From the NCBI GenBank assembly GCA_046330435.1, contig JAXLST010000006.1, positions 434,001-498,000 of the forward strand: a DNA stretch of 64,000 nt, written 5' to 3'. Both the position numbers and the translations under genes were made by a program. Each line of letters starts with the position of its first letter. The first letter of the stretch is position 1. Positions 26,133-34,490 of this stretch are shown here, piece after piece. Below the pieces are notes generated by a model. That model did not search any database, had not been told where the DNA came from, and saw nothing but the letters and a program-made list of their open reading frames with translations. Source of the stretch: Ga0077560 sp046330435 (GTDB taxonomy: Bacteria; Actinomycetota; Thermoleophilia; Miltoncostaeales; Miltoncostaeaceae).

Positions 26133-26660
26133 TTACTCCTCGGTCGTGGTGCCGATGACCTCGGCGGTGCCGCCCGCGGCCTCGATCTTGGCCTTCGCGG
26201 CCGCCGAGAACGCGTTCGCCCGCACCGTGAGTGCCACGGTGAGCTCGCCCTCGGCGAGGATCTTCACCGGCCACGCGCGGTTGCTGTTGTTCTTCACCAG
26301 GCCCTTGGCCTCGAGCGCCTCGACGTCCACGACGGACCCAGCCTCGAACACGCCGAGCTGGCCGACGTTCACGGGCACCGAGTGGGTGCGGAACGGGCCC
26401 ATGGGCATGGACTTCTTGTGGTTCGGGCCGCGGAGCTTGGCCTGCTGCATGTAGGCGGGCATCTGACCGCCGGCGTAGCCCTCGCGGACGCCGCCGCCGG
26501 AACGCGAGCCCAGGCCCTTCGTGCCGCGGCCGGACGTCTTGCCGGTGCCGGAGCCCGGCCCCCGGCCGATCCGCTTGCGCGGACGCTTGGCACCGGGGTT
26601 GGGCGCGAGGAACTCGAGCCGGACGCGCTCGGGGTCGACCTGCACCTCGTCAGCTGCCAT
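26133..26660 (-). CDS. rplO: 50S ribosomal protein L15
   Basis: 175 residues. The Gly/Arg-rich rRNA-binding extension is typical (RKRIGRGPGSGTGKTSGRG, then KGLGSRSGGGVREG), with GGQMPAYMQQAKLRG following. A late 50S assembly protein. The start is set at ATG 26660, which overlaps the rpmD end by 11 nt; an earlier in-frame Met exists six codons upstream. Confidence 0.96.
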   Translation of the reverse strand: MAADEVQVDPERVRLEFLAPNPGAKRPRKRIGRGPGSGTGKTSGRGTKGLGSRSGGGVREGYAGGQMPAYMQQAKLRGPNHKKSMPMGPFRTHSVPVNVGQLGVFEAGSVVDVEALEAKGLVKNNSNRAWPVKILAEGELTVALTVRANAFSAAAKAKIEAAGGTAEVIGTTTEE

Positions 26661-26844
26661 CGCCGGCCTCCTCAACACGCACCATGGACGAGACGATCCG
26701 CAGCATGCCGCGCAGCTGGGGCGAGTCCGTGTGCTCGACGGTCTTGCCGATCCGGCCCAGGCCGAGCGCGCGGAGCGTGCCGCGGTGCCGCTGCTGGGTC
26801 CCGATCTCCGAACGGGTCTGGGTGATGCGAAGGGTCGTGCTCAC
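26650..26844 (-). CDS. rpmD: 50S ribosomal protein L30
   Basis: 64 residues, one-domain bacterial L30: LRITQTRSEIGTQQRHRGTL, ALGLGRIGKTVEHTDSPQLR, GMLRIV. It binds 5S-proximal 23S rRNA. It overlaps both neighbours: its start overlaps the rpsE stop by 4 nt. Confidence 0.96.
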   Translation of the reverse strand: MSTTLRITQTRSEIGTQQRHRGTLRALGLGRIGKTVEHTDSPQLRGMLRIVSSMVRVEEAGDGS

Positions 26845-27425
26845 GCCTGGGCCTCCTCGGCGACCGGCTCGGCCGTCGCGGTGGCGCCGTTGGTGCGCGG
26901 GGCACCGCTGGCGAGCATCTCGCCCACGTTCTTGCCACGCAGCGCCGCGACCTCCTCGGGGGTGCGGAGCTGCTTCAGCCCGTCGACGGCGGCGGCGACC
27001 AGGTTCACCGGGTTGCTGCTGCCGAGCGACTTGCTGAGGATGTCGTGGATCCCCGCGAGCTCCAGCACGGCGCGCACGCCGCCGCCCGCGATGACCCCGG
27101 TGCCCTCGGACGCGGGCTTCAGGAAGACACGGCCCGCACCCGCGCGACCGGTCACCTCGTGGGTGATCGTCGTGCGGTACCGCGGCACCTTGAAGAGGTT
27201 CTTCTTCGCGTCATCCACGGCCTTCTGGATCGCGACGGGAACCTCGTTGGCCTTCCCGTGCCCGACGCCGACGGTGTCCACCTCGTTCCCGACCACGACC
27301 AGCGCGGAGAACGAGAACCGGCGTCCGCCCTTCACCACCTTGGCGACGCGGTTGACCTGGACGACGCGCTCGTTGAGATCGAGCCCGTCTGAGTTGACCT
27401 TCGGCTTACGGCGGCGCTCGGCCAC
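26841..27425 (-). CDS. rpsE: 30S ribosomal protein S5
   Basis: 194 residues from a GTG at 27425, chosen because the family starts just before LNERVVQVNRVAKVVKGGRR. FSFSALVVVGN, GVGHGKANEVP and GTGVIAGGGVRAVLE are diagnostic. S5 guards translational fidelity and mRNA unwinding at the 30S entry. The ~30-residue Ala/Thr-rich tail is longer than usual and probably disordered. Confidence 0.96.
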   Translation of the reverse strand: MAERRRKPKVNSDGLDLNERVVQVNRVAKVVKGGRRFSFSALVVVGNEVDTVGVGHGKANEVPVAIQKAVDDAKKNLFKVPRYRTTITHEVTGRAGAGRVFLKPASEGTGVIAGGGVRAVLELAGIHDILSKSLGSSNPVNLVAAAVDGLKQLRTPEEVAALRGKNVGEMLASGAPRTNGATATAEPVAEEAQA

Positions 27426-27433
27426 AAATCCCC

Positions 27434-27787
27434 CTAGAAGACCAGGCCCGCTTCGCGGGCTGCGTCGGCGAGCGCCTTCACGCGCCCGTGGTACTTGTAT
27501 CCACCGCGGTCGAAGACGACCGCCTCGACCCCGGCGGCCTTGGCGCGCTCGGCGAGTCGCTTGCCGACCTCGGCCGCGGCGGCACCCTTGGCCAGCCCGC
27601 GGAGATCGGCCTCGATCGAACCGGCGGCGGCCAGCGTGTGGCCCTTCGTGTCGTCGATGACCTGCGCGTAGATCCGCATGTTGGACCGCGAGACGCACAG
27701 GCGCGGCCGATCCGACGTGCCGGTGACCCGGCCGCGGATGCGGGTGTGGCGCCTGATGCGCGCGGCGCGCGGAGAAATCTTGCCCAT
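27434..27787 (-). CDS. rplR: 50S ribosomal protein L18
   Basis: 117 residues. RIRGRVTGTSDRPRLCVSRS, a strand with IYAQVIDDTKGHTLAAA, and FDRGGYKYHGRVKALADAAR at the end are typical. It binds 5S rRNA together with L5. Five nt downstream of rplF. Confidence 0.97.
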   Translation of the reverse strand: MGKISPRAARIRRHTRIRGRVTGTSDRPRLCVSRSNMRIYAQVIDDTKGHTLAAAGSIEADLRGLAKGAAAAEVGKRLAERAKAAGVEAVVFDRGGYKYHGRVKALADAAREAGLVF

Positions 27788-27792
27788 GCTGC

Positions 27793-28326
27793 TTACGCCC
27801 TCTTCCCGACCTTGCGCCGGACCTGCTCGCCGGCGTAGCGAATGCCCTTGCCCTTGTACGGCTCGGGCGGGCGGACGTCGCGGACCTTCGCGGCGACCTG
27901 GCCCACGGCCTGCTTGTCGATGCCCTTCACGACCACCTGGGTGGGCGCGGGGACCTCGAACTCGATGCCGGCGGGCGGCTCGATGCTGACGGTGTGGGAG
28001 TACCCGACCGACAGCTCGAGGGACTGACCCTTGAGGGCGGCACGATACCCGACGCCGACGATCTCGAGGTTCTTGCTGAAGCCCTCGGTGACGCCGTGCA
28101 CCATGTTGGCGACGAGCGTCCTGGTGAGGCCGTGCAGCGCACGGTGCGGCCCGCGGTCGGTGGGCCGCGACACGCGCAGCTCACCCTCCTCGTGGGCGAC
28201 GGAGATCGGCTGCACCACCGTGTGCTGAAGCTGGCCCTTCGGCCCCTTCACGCTGATGTGCTGGCCCTTGATGTCGACCTCGACCCCTGCCGGGACCGGG
28301 ATCGGTGCGCGTCCGATGCGGCTCAT
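27793..28326 (-). CDS. rplF: 50S ribosomal protein L6
   Basis: 177 residues, two L6 repeats. MSRIGRAPIPVPAGVEV begins the protein; LVANMVHGVTEGFSKNLEIV and the C-terminal PEPYKGKGIRYAGE and VRRKVGKRA are diagnostic. It sits near the sarcin-ricin loop where EF-G and EF-Tu dock. Confidence 0.98.
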   Translation of the reverse strand: MSRIGRAPIPVPAGVEVDIKGQHISVKGPKGQLQHTVVQPISVAHEEGELRVSRPTDRGPHRALHGLTRTLVANMVHGVTEGFSKNLEIVGVGYRAALKGQSLELSVGYSHTVSIEPPAGIEFEVPAPTQVVVKGIDKQAVGQVAAKVRDVRPPEPYKGKGIRYAGEQVRRKVGKRA

Positions 28327-28351
28327 CTGCTGTCCTTCCCCGTCCTCGTCC

Positions 28352-28735
28352 TCACCACACCGTGCAGATCAGCTCGCCACCGACGCCGCGGCGGCGGGCT
28401 TCCTGCCCGGTGATGATCCCCTGGGAGGTGGAAAGGACAGCGACGCCCATGCCACCCAGCACCCGCGGGATCTCCTCCTTGCCGACGTAGATCCGCCGGC
28501 CCGGCTTCGACGCCCGCTTGATGCCCGAGAGGACACGGCGGCGCTCGCTGTCGTACTTGAGCTTCACGGTGAGCGTGAGGTCGTTGACCTCGTACCCGGC
28601 GATGTAGCCCTCCTGCTGGAGGACGGCCGCCAGCGACACCTTCATCTTGCTCGTCGGCATGTCCGCGGTGTCGTGCAGCGCCTGGTTGGCGTTGCGGACG
28701 CGGGTGAGCATGTCTGCGATGGGATCGGTGAGCAT
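28352..28735 (-). CDS. rpsH: 30S ribosomal protein S8
   Basis: 127 residues. MLTDPIADMLTRVRNANQ at the start and VLSTSQGIITGQEARRRGVG near the end are typical. It binds helix 21 of 16S rRNA and in some bacteria represses the spc operon. It starts 4 nt after the rpsN stop. Confidence 0.98.
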   Translation of the reverse strand: MLTDPIADMLTRVRNANQALHDTADMPTSKMKVSLAAVLQQEGYIAGYEVNDLTLTVKLKYDSERRRVLSGIKRASKPGRRIYVGKEEIPRVLGGMGVAVLSTSQGIITGQEARRRGVGGELICTVW

Positions 28736-28739
28736 CTGG

Positions 28740-28925
28740 CTACCAGCTCGACTTGGTCATACCGGGGATGACGCCGGCGTGGGCCTGCTCGCGCAGGCAG
28801 ATCCGGCAGAGCCCGAACTTGCGGAACACCGCCCGCGAACGCCCGCAGCGCAGGCAGCGGGTGTACTCGCGGGTCTTGAACTTCTGGGGCCGCGCGGCCT
28901 TGACGCGCAGGCTGGTCTTCGCCAC
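28740..28925 (-). CDS. rpsN: 30S ribosomal protein S14, type Z
   Basis: 61 residues, the short zinc form. C24, C27, C40 and C43 make two CxxC pairs (RCLRCGRS and LCRICLRE). The ending AHAGVIPGMTKSSW is typical. It lies in the 30S head beside S3 and S10. No zinc-independent paralogue is in this window. Confidence 0.97.
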   Translation of the reverse strand: MAKTSLRVKAARPQKFKTREYTRCLRCGRSRAVFRKFGLCRICLREQAHAGVIPGMTKSSW

Positions 28926-28943
28926 TGGTGCTCCTCGTCCTCG

Positions 28944-29594
28944 CTAGCGGCGCTTACCGCGGACGCCGCCGCGCTTGCGCATCTTCTGACGGCGCCGGGC
29001 CGCCAGCTCCTCGGCCGAGTACCCCTCGGCACGGAACGGCATCCCGAGGGCCCGGAGCAGCTCGCGGGCCTCCTCGTCGGTGTTCGCCGTCGTCGTGATG
29101 GTCACGTTGAGACCACGGACCTTGTCGATGCGGTCGTAGTCGATCTCCGGGAAGATCGTCTGCTCGCGCAGGCCGAGGTTGTAGTTGCCGCGGCCGTCGA
29201 AGCCGTCGGGGTTCACGCCGCGGAAGTCACGGATGCGCGGAAGCGCGATCGCGGTGAGGCGGTCGTAGAACTCCCACATGCGGGCGCCGCGCAGCGTCAC
29301 CCGGCAGCCGATCGCCATGCCCTCGCGCAGCTTGAACTGGGCGATGGACTTGCGGGCGCGGGTGATGTGCGGCTGCTGGCCGGCGATGATCGCGAGCTGC
29401 GCGACGGCGTCGTCGAGCGACTTGCTGTTCTGCTTGGCCTCGCCGACACCCATCGACAGCGTGATCTTGGTGATCTTCGGCAGCTGCATGGGGCTGCCGT
29501 ACGCGAACTGCTCCTGCAGCTTCGGGCGCACCTCGTTGAGGTAGACGTCCTTCAGCCGCGGGGGCGGCACGGTGGTTGTGGTCTCGTCGCTCAT
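28944..29594 (-). CDS. rplE: 50S ribosomal protein L5
   Basis: 216 residues, longer than the usual ~180 because of extensions at both ends. Core: ITKITLSMGVGEAKQNSKSL, AGQQPHITRARKSIAQFKLR, FRGVNPDGFDGRGNYNLGLR, ITTTANTDEEARELLRALGM. It binds 5S rRNA and contacts P-site tRNA. The C-terminal tail (RRRQKMRKRGGVRGKRR) is strongly basic. Confidence 0.97.
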   Translation of the reverse strand: MSDETTTTVPPPRLKDVYLNEVRPKLQEQFAYGSPMQLPKITKITLSMGVGEAKQNSKSLDDAVAQLAIIAGQQPHITRARKSIAQFKLREGMAIGCRVTLRGARMWEFYDRLTAIALPRIRDFRGVNPDGFDGRGNYNLGLREQTIFPEIDYDRIDKVRGLNVTITTTANTDEEARELLRALGMPFRAEGYSAEELAARRRQKMRKRGGVRGKRR

Positions 29595-29599
29595 GGAAT

Positions 29600-29914
29600 T
29601 CAGTCGATCCGCTTTCCGCTTCGGGCGGCGACCCGGACGCGCTTGCCATCGACGGTCTCGATGCGAACGCGCGTGGGCTTCTTGGTCTCGGGGTCCACCA
29701 GCGCCAGGTTGGAGAGGTGGATGGGGGCGGGCTTCTCGATCACCCCGCCCGGCTCGGCCGGGGGACGCGGCTTGGTGTGCCGCTTGATGATGTTCAGGCC
29801 CTCGACGATCGCCCGGTTCTCGCTGGGGCGGACCTCGAGCACCGTACCGCTCTTGCCCTTGTCCTTCCCGGAGATCGCGACGACCTGGTCGCCCTTCTTG
29901 ATCCGCGCCGGCAT
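29600..29914 (-). CDS. rplX: 50S ribosomal protein L24
   Basis: 104 residues from ATG 29914 (a GTG one codon earlier is possible). The KOW motif is RIKKGDQVVAISGKDKGKSG, then VEGLNIIKRHTKP. An assembly initiator of the 50S subunit. The ATG shares one base with the rplN TGA. Confidence 0.97.
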   Translation of the reverse strand: MPARIKKGDQVVAISGKDKGKSGTVLEVRPSENRAIVEGLNIIKRHTKPRPPAEPGGVIEKPAPIHLSNLALVDPETKKPTRVRIETVDGKRVRVAARSGKRID

Positions 29915-30282
29915 CACAGCACCTCCGGGGCCAGCGAGATGATCTTCATGAAGTTCTTCTCGCGGAGCTCACGGGCGACCGGGCCGAAGATGCGCGTACC
30001 GCGCGGGTTCTGGGCGGCGTCGATGATGACGGCGGCGTTCTCGTCGAACGCGATGAACGTGCCGTCGTCACGGCCGTGCGCCTTCTTGGTGCGCACGACG
30101 ACCGCCTTGACCACGTCGCCCTTCTTGATGGCGCCGTTGGGCGTGGCGTTCTTCACGGTCCCGACGATGATGTCGCCCACGCTCGCGTAACGACGGCGCG
30201 AGCCGCCCATCACGCGGATGCACAGGATCTCGCGGGCGCCGGTGTTGTCGGCGACGCGGAGACGGGTCTCGTTCTGGATCAC
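29914..30282 (-). CDS. rplN: 50S ribosomal protein L14
   Basis: 122 residues from GTG 30282. VIQNETRLRVADNTGAREIL is the canonical start; GDIIVGTVKNATPNGAIKKG and FGPVARELREKNFMKIISLA complete it. It bridges the subunits and contacts L19. The GTG overlaps the rpsQ stop as GTGA. Confidence 0.98.
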   Translation of the reverse strand: MIQNETRLRVADNTGAREILCIRVMGGSRRRYASVGDIIVGTVKNATPNGAIKKGDVVKAVVVRTKKAHGRDDGTFIAFDENAAVIIDAAQNPRGTRIFGPVARELREKNFMKIISLAPEVL

Positions 30283-30551
30283 CGGGCACGCTCCACGATC
30301 TCCGAGAGCCGCCAGCGCTTCTGCTTGGACAGCGGCCGGCACTCGATGACGCGGACCAGGTCACCGACGTTCGCCTCGTTGCGCTCGTCGTGGACGTGCA
30401 GCTTCGAGCTCTGGCGGACCGTCTTCCCGTAGATCGGGTGCGGCGCCTTCGTGTCGATGCGCACGGTGATGGTCTTGTCCCGTGAGGAACTCGTGACGAC
30501 GCCCTGGCGCACCTTGCGCCGGGCGACGGACTGCTGGGGTGTCTCAGCCAC
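30279..30551 (-). CDS. rpsQ: 30S ribosomal protein S17
   Basis: 90 residues from GTG 30551, which overlaps rpmC by 8 nt; longer starts would reach further into rpmC. GVVTSSSRDKTITVRIDTKA and HPIYGKTVRQSSKLHVHDE are typical, as is GDLVRVIECRPLSKQKRWRL. It binds the 5' domain of 16S rRNA early in assembly. Confidence 0.96.
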   Translation of the reverse strand: MAETPQQSVARRKVRQGVVTSSSRDKTITVRIDTKAPHPIYGKTVRQSSKLHVHDERNEANVGDLVRVIECRPLSKQKRWRLSEIVERAR

Positions 30552-30768
30552 CGACGGCCTCCTGCTGACGTGCGATCTCCCGCTCACGCGCGATGGTCAG
30601 CAGGCGGGCGATCTCGCGCTTCCGCGCGGGGATCTCCCCGGTGCGCTCGAGCGCCCCGGAGGCGTGCTGGAACCGCAGGTTGAACAGCGCTTCACGGGCG
30701 TCGCGCAGGCGCGCGCCGAGCTCCGCGTCGTTCAGGTCCCTGACCTCGCTCGCCTTCACGGCCCTCAC
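30544..30768 (-). CDS. rpmC: 50S ribosomal protein L29
   Basis: 74 residues of helical hairpin: VKASEVRDLNDAELGARLRD, ALFNLRFQHASGALE, and ARKREIARLLTIAREREIAR. It lies near the exit tunnel and helps bind trigger factor. GTG start overlaps the rplP stop as GTGA. Confidence 0.95.
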   Translation of the reverse strand: MRAVKASEVRDLNDAELGARLRDAREALFNLRFQHASGALERTGEIPARKREIARLLTIAREREIARQQEAVGG

Positions 30769-31178
30769 TGATCCTCTCGGGTGATGAACTTGCAGCGCAC
30801 CGGCAACTTCATGGCCGCGAGGCGCATGGCCTCACGGGCGAGCGGCTCGGCGACGCCGGACAGCTCGAACATGACCTTGCCGGGCTTCACGACCGCGACC
30901 CATCCCTCCGGGGAACCCTTGCCGGAGCCCATGCGGGTCTCGGCCGGCTTCTTCGTGTAGGGCAGGTGCGGGAAAACGTTGATCCAGATCTTTCCGCCAC
31001 GACGGATGCGGCGGTTCATGGCGATACGGGCCGCCTCGATCTGACGGTTGGTGATCCAGGCCGGCTCCAGGGCCTTCAGGCCGTAGTCACCGAAGTGCAG
31101 CTCGGTGTGGCCCTTCGACAGCCCGCGCCGGCGACCGCGATGGTGCTTGCGGTGCTTGACGCGCTTCGGCATCAGCAT
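30765..31178 (-). CDS. rplP: 50S ribosomal protein L16
   Basis: 137 residues. MLMPKRVKHRKHHRGRRRG, ITNRQIEAARIAMNRRIRRG, FPHLPYTKKPAETRMGSGKG and the C-terminal AAMKLPVRCKFITRE are canonical. It positions A-site tRNA. Three nt downstream of rpsC. Confidence 0.98.
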   Translation of the reverse strand: MLMPKRVKHRKHHRGRRRGLSKGHTELHFGDYGLKALEPAWITNRQIEAARIAMNRRIRRGGKIWINVFPHLPYTKKPAETRMGSGKGSPEGWVAVVKPGKVMFELSGVAEPLAREAMRLAAMKLPVRCKFITREDQ

Positions 31179-31181
31179 GGT

Positions 31182-32006
31182 CTACCGCCCTCCGCCCGGA
31201 ACACCGCCGCCGCCACCGCCGCCACCGCGGTTCCCACCGCGGCCGCGACCCTGGGGACGGCCACCGCCACCACCGGGACCACCGCCGCCGCCCGGCCCGT
31301 CGCGCCGGTCACGGCGCGGGCGCCGCTGCTGCGGCGGAGCCGAGTCGAGGTCGACGCGGCCGCGGGCGTCCGCGACGCCCTCCGGCAGCACCTCGCCGCG
31401 GTTGATCCACACCTTCACGCCGATACGGCCGAACGTGGTCTTCGCCTCGTGGAAGCCGTAGTCGATGTCCGCGCGCAGCGTGTGCAGCGGCACACGGCCG
31501 TCCGAGTAGTGCTCGGAGCGGGACATCTCGGCGCCGCCGAGGCGACCGGAGCACTGCACCTTCACGCCCTGGGCGCCGGAGCGCATGGCGGAGGTGAGCG
31601 CGCGCTTCATCGCACGGCGGAAGCTGACGCGGTTCTCGAGCTGCTCGGCGATGGACTGCGCCACCAGCTTCGCGTCGAGCTCCGGCCGCTTGATCTCGTT
31701 GATGTTCACCTGGATCTGCTTGCCGGTGATCCGGTTGAGCTCCCGGCGCAGCGCCTCGACCTCGGAGCCGCTCTTGCCGATCACGATGCCCGGGCGGGCC
31801 GTGAAGATGTCGACGGTGAGCTTCTGCTGGTCCTTGCGCAGGTGGATCGCTGACAGGCCCGCGTGGGACAGGCGCCGCGTGATGTAGTCGCGGACGTTCC
31901 GGTCCTCCTGCAGGTACTTCACGTACTCACGCTCGGAGAACCAGTTGGAGCGCCAGCCGGCGATGACGCCGAGGCGGAAACCGCCGGGATGAACCTTCTG
32001 ACCCAA
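31182..32006 (-). CDS. rpsC: 30S ribosomal protein S3 with a long Gly/Arg-rich tail
   Basis: 274 residues from a TTG at 32006, six nt before the rplV stop; GQKVHPGGFRLGVIAGWRS is the normal N-terminus. The KH domain has GIVIGKSGSEVEALRREL, and the S3 C-domain GRLGGAEMSRSEHYSDGRVP and GVKVWINRGEVLP. After about residue 218 comes a tail of roughly 55 residues rich in Gly and Arg, with an RGG-like composition, much longer than in model bacteria. S3 lines the mRNA entry tunnel; the tail may add RNA contacts. Confidence 0.96.
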   Translation of the reverse strand: MGQKVHPGGFRLGVIAGWRSNWFSEREYVKYLQEDRNVRDYITRRLSHAGLSAIHLRKDQQKLTVDIFTARPGIVIGKSGSEVEALRRELNRITGKQIQVNINEIKRPELDAKLVAQSIAEQLENRVSFRRAMKRALTSAMRSGAQGVKVQCSGRLGGAEMSRSEHYSDGRVPLHTLRADIDYGFHEAKTTFGRIGVKVWINRGEVLPEGVADARGRVDLDSAPPQQRRPRRDRRDGPGGGGGPGGGGGRPQGRGRGGNRGGGGGGGGVPGGGR

Positions 32007-32011
32007 AGCCC

Positions 32012-32395
32012 CTACTTCCCTCGGCGCGCGGCCAGCTCGGCTGCCGGCGCGAGTCCGATCGTGATGTGGCACGTGCGCTTGTTGATGCGCGTGGCCCGCC
32101 CCTTCGCCCGCGGCCGGAACCGGCGGATGGTGGGGCCCTCGTCCACGGTGACGTGCGCCAGCACCAGCTGCTGCACGTTCATGCCGTTGTTGTGGTCCGC
32201 GTTGGCCATCGCGGACTGCAGCACCTTGCGGACCGGCTCGGCCGCGCCGCGGGTGCTGTAGGCCAGGATCGCCTGCGCGTCGGCCACGCCCTTGCCGCGC
32301 ACCAGGTCCGCCACCAGGCGGGCCTTGCGAGCGGAGACGCGGACGTACTTGGCGGTCGCCGTGACGAGCTGGGTGTCGTTCGCGGTCGTCGCCAT
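32012..32395 (-). CDS. rplV: 50S ribosomal protein L22
   Basis: 127 residues. AKYVRVSARKARLVADLVRG, VLQSAMANADHNNGMN and GPTIRRFRPRAKGRATRINK are typical. Its loop reaches into the exit tunnel, where macrolide resistance changes occur; none is evident. Its ATG overlaps the rpsS TGA. Confidence 0.97.
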   Translation of the reverse strand: MATTANDTQLVTATAKYVRVSARKARLVADLVRGKGVADAQAILAYSTRGAAEPVRKVLQSAMANADHNNGMNVQQLVLAHVTVDEGPTIRRFRPRAKGRATRINKRTCHITIGLAPAAELAARRGK

Positions 32396-32676
32396 CAGCG
32401 CATCTTCGAGGTTCGGTCCGACCCGGCGTGCCCGCGGTAGGTGCGGGTGGGGGCGAACTCACCGAGCTTGTGCCCCACCATGCTCTCCGACACGAACACC
32501 GGGACGTGCTTGCGACCGTCGTGCACGGCGATGGTGTGACCCACCATCTCCGGGAACACGGTCGACGTGCGCGACCAGGTGCGGATCATCTTCTTCTCGC
32601 CGGCCGAGTTCATCGACTCGATACGCGCCATGAGGCGGTCCTCGACGAACGGGCCCTTCTTGAGGCTTCTGCCCAT
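32395..32676 (-). CDS. rpsS: 30S ribosomal protein S19
   Basis: 93 residues. MGRSLKKGPFVEDRLMARI, IRTWSRTSTVFPEMVGHTIA and FVSESMVGHKLGEFAPTRTY are canonical. It forms a complex with S13 in the 30S head. Three nt after rplB. Confidence 0.98.
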   Translation of the reverse strand: MGRSLKKGPFVEDRLMARIESMNSAGEKKMIRTWSRTSTVFPEMVGHTIAVHDGRKHVPVFVSESMVGHKLGEFAPTRTYRGHAGSDRTSKMR

Positions 32677-32679
32677 GGG

Positions 32680-33528
32680 TTACCGACCCTCGGTGTGCTT
32701 GCCGCGCTTCCGGCCGCGGACGATGAACTTCTGGCTGGCCTTCTGCTTGTTCCGGGTCCGGTAGCCGTGCGTGGGCTTGCCCCACGGGGTCACCGGGTGA
32801 CGACCGGAGTTGCTCTTGCCCTCACCACCGCCGTGCGGGTGGTCGACCGGGTTCATGGCGGAACCGCGGACGGTCGGGCGGACGCCCTTCCAGCGCGAGC
32901 GGCCGGCCTTGCCGCCCGTCTGGTTCTCGTGGGTCGTGTTCCCGACCTGGCCGATCGTGGCGCGGCACTCGATGTGCACCATGCGCATCTCGCTCGAGGG
33001 CAGGCGGAGGGTGGCGTAGTTGCCCTCCTTCGCCATCAGCTGCGCGCCGACGCCGGCGGACCGGACCATCTGGCCGCCGCGGCCGGGCTGGAGCTCGATG
33101 TTGTGCACGATCGTGCCGGTGGGGATGTCTCGGAGGGGCAGCGAGTTGCCGGGCTTGATGTCGGCACCCGGGCCGCTCTGCACCGTGTCACCGACCCGCA
33201 GCCGCAGCGGCGCCAGGATGTAGCGCTTCTCGCCGTCCGCGTAGTGCAGGAGGGCGATGCGGGCGCTCCGGTTGGGGTCGTACTCGATCGCCGCGACCTT
33301 CGCGGGGATCCCGTCCTTCTGCCGCTTGAAGTCGATGATGCGGTACCGGCGCTTGTGACCGCCACCCACGTGGCGGGTGGTGACGCGGCCCCGGTTGTTG
33401 CGCCCGCCGGTCTTCTTGATCGGCGCGAGCAGCGACTTCTCGGGAGTGGACTTCGTGATCTCCTCGAAGTCGGACGTCGTGATGAAACGACGACCGGGCG
33501 AGGTGGGCTTGTAGGTCTTGATCCCCAT
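32680..33528 (-). CDS. rplB: 50S ribosomal protein L2
   Basis: 282 residues. NNRGRVTTRHVGGGHKRRYR, GTIVHNIELQPGRGGQMVRS, and VRGSAMNPVDHPHGGGEGKS, which carries the His needed at the peptidyl transferase centre. The C-terminus ends RGRKRGKHTEGR. Length and motifs are standard. Confidence 0.98.
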   Translation of the reverse strand: MGIKTYKPTSPGRRFITTSDFEEITKSTPEKSLLAPIKKTGGRNNRGRVTTRHVGGGHKRRYRIIDFKRQKDGIPAKVAAIEYDPNRSARIALLHYADGEKRYILAPLRLRVGDTVQSGPGADIKPGNSLPLRDIPTGTIVHNIELQPGRGGQMVRSAGVGAQLMAKEGNYATLRLPSSEMRMVHIECRATIGQVGNTTHENQTGGKAGRSRWKGVRPTVRGSAMNPVDHPHGGGEGKSNSGRHPVTPWGKPTHGYRTRNKQKASQKFIVRGRKRGKHTEGR

Positions 33529-33531
33529 GGC

Positions 33532-33837
33532 TTATGCGCCCTCGAAGAGCTCGATGCGGTCGCCGGGCTTGAGCTCGACGATCGCCTTCTTCCAGCCGGG
33601 CCGGCGGCCGCGGGTGGCACCCCGCCGCTTCGGCTTGCTGCGGACGTTGACGATCCGGACGTCCGTGACGGTGACGTCGAAGAGCTCCTCGACGGCCTGC
33701 CGGACGACGGTCTTGTGCGCCGAGTCGAGGACCCGGAACGTGTACTGGTTGTGCGCGGCCACCAGCTGGTAGCTCTTCTCCGAGATCACCGGCCGGACCA
33801 GGACCCGGCGGATGTCGTCGCGAAGCTCGGCGGTCAT
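33532..33837 (-). CDS. rplW: 50S ribosomal protein L23
   Basis: 101 residues. VLVRPVISEKSYQLVAAHNQ, then VVRQAVEELFDVTVTDVRIV and KPKRRGATRGRRPGWKKAIV. It is the docking site for SRP and trigger factor at the tunnel exit. The start overlaps the rplD stop as ATGA. Confidence 0.97.
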   Translation of the reverse strand: MTAELRDDIRRVLVRPVISEKSYQLVAAHNQYTFRVLDSAHKTVVRQAVEELFDVTVTDVRIVNVRSKPKRRGATRGRRPGWKKAIVELKPGDRIELFEGA

Positions 33838-34490
33838 GCGGCCTCCCCTGCGGTGCGGGGCTCGCCCCTGCCCGCGATGCGGTCCCACGCCGCGCGCTCC
33901 ACCAGGAGGCTGCGGCCGGCCATGAGGTCGACGGTCTCCAGCTCCTGCGAGTGCAGGACGTAGACGGCCTCGAGGTTGCGGAACGACCGGGCGGTCACCG
34001 AGTCGAGGTCCTCGACCACGACGAGCAGCGGGCGGGCGGCGAGGGCCTCGGGGGCCTTCGCCAGGAACGCCGCGGCGCTCTTGGTGGACGGGGCGTCCCA
34101 GGAGGTCTCGTCCATGACGGCGACGGTGCCGCGCTCGATGTGCGCCTTCAGCGCCGAGCGCCACGCCTGCAGGGCGACCTTGCGGTTCACCTTGCCGCCG
34201 TAGGTGCGGGGGTGCGGGCCGAAGACCACGCCACCGCCGGACCACAGCGGCGAACGGCTGGAGCCGGCGCGTGCGCGGCCGGTGCCCTTCTGCCGCCACG
34301 GCTTCGCGCCACCGCCGCTGACGTCGCTGCGGGTCTTGGTGGAGTGCGTCCCGGCGCGGCGGCCGGCGAGCTCCTGGGTGACGACCTCGTGGATGAGGTG
34401 GGGCTTGATCACCTGGGCCGCGAGGCCCGGGGTGAGGTCCACCTCGCCGGAGGCGGCGCCGTCGGCGCCGAGCAGGTTCAGCGGAGTCAT
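33834..34490 (-). CDS. rplD: 50S ribosomal protein L4
   Basis: 218 residues. The tunnel-loop region is GTHSTKTRSDVSGGGAKPWR, then QKGTGRARAGSSRSPLWSGG, with FGPHPRTYGGKVNRKV after it. In Escherichia coli L4 also represses the S10 operon; nothing here shows this. The start overlaps the rplC stop as ATGA. Confidence 0.97.
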   Translation of the reverse strand: MTPLNLLGADGAASGEVDLTPGLAAQVIKPHLIHEVVTQELAGRRAGTHSTKTRSDVSGGGAKPWRQKGTGRARAGSSRSPLWSGGGVVFGPHPRTYGGKVNRKVALQAWRSALKAHIERGTVAVMDETSWDAPSTKSAAAFLAKAPEALAARPLLVVVEDLDSVTARSFRNLEAVYVLHSQELETVDLMAGRSLLVERAAWDRIAGRGEPRTAGEAA

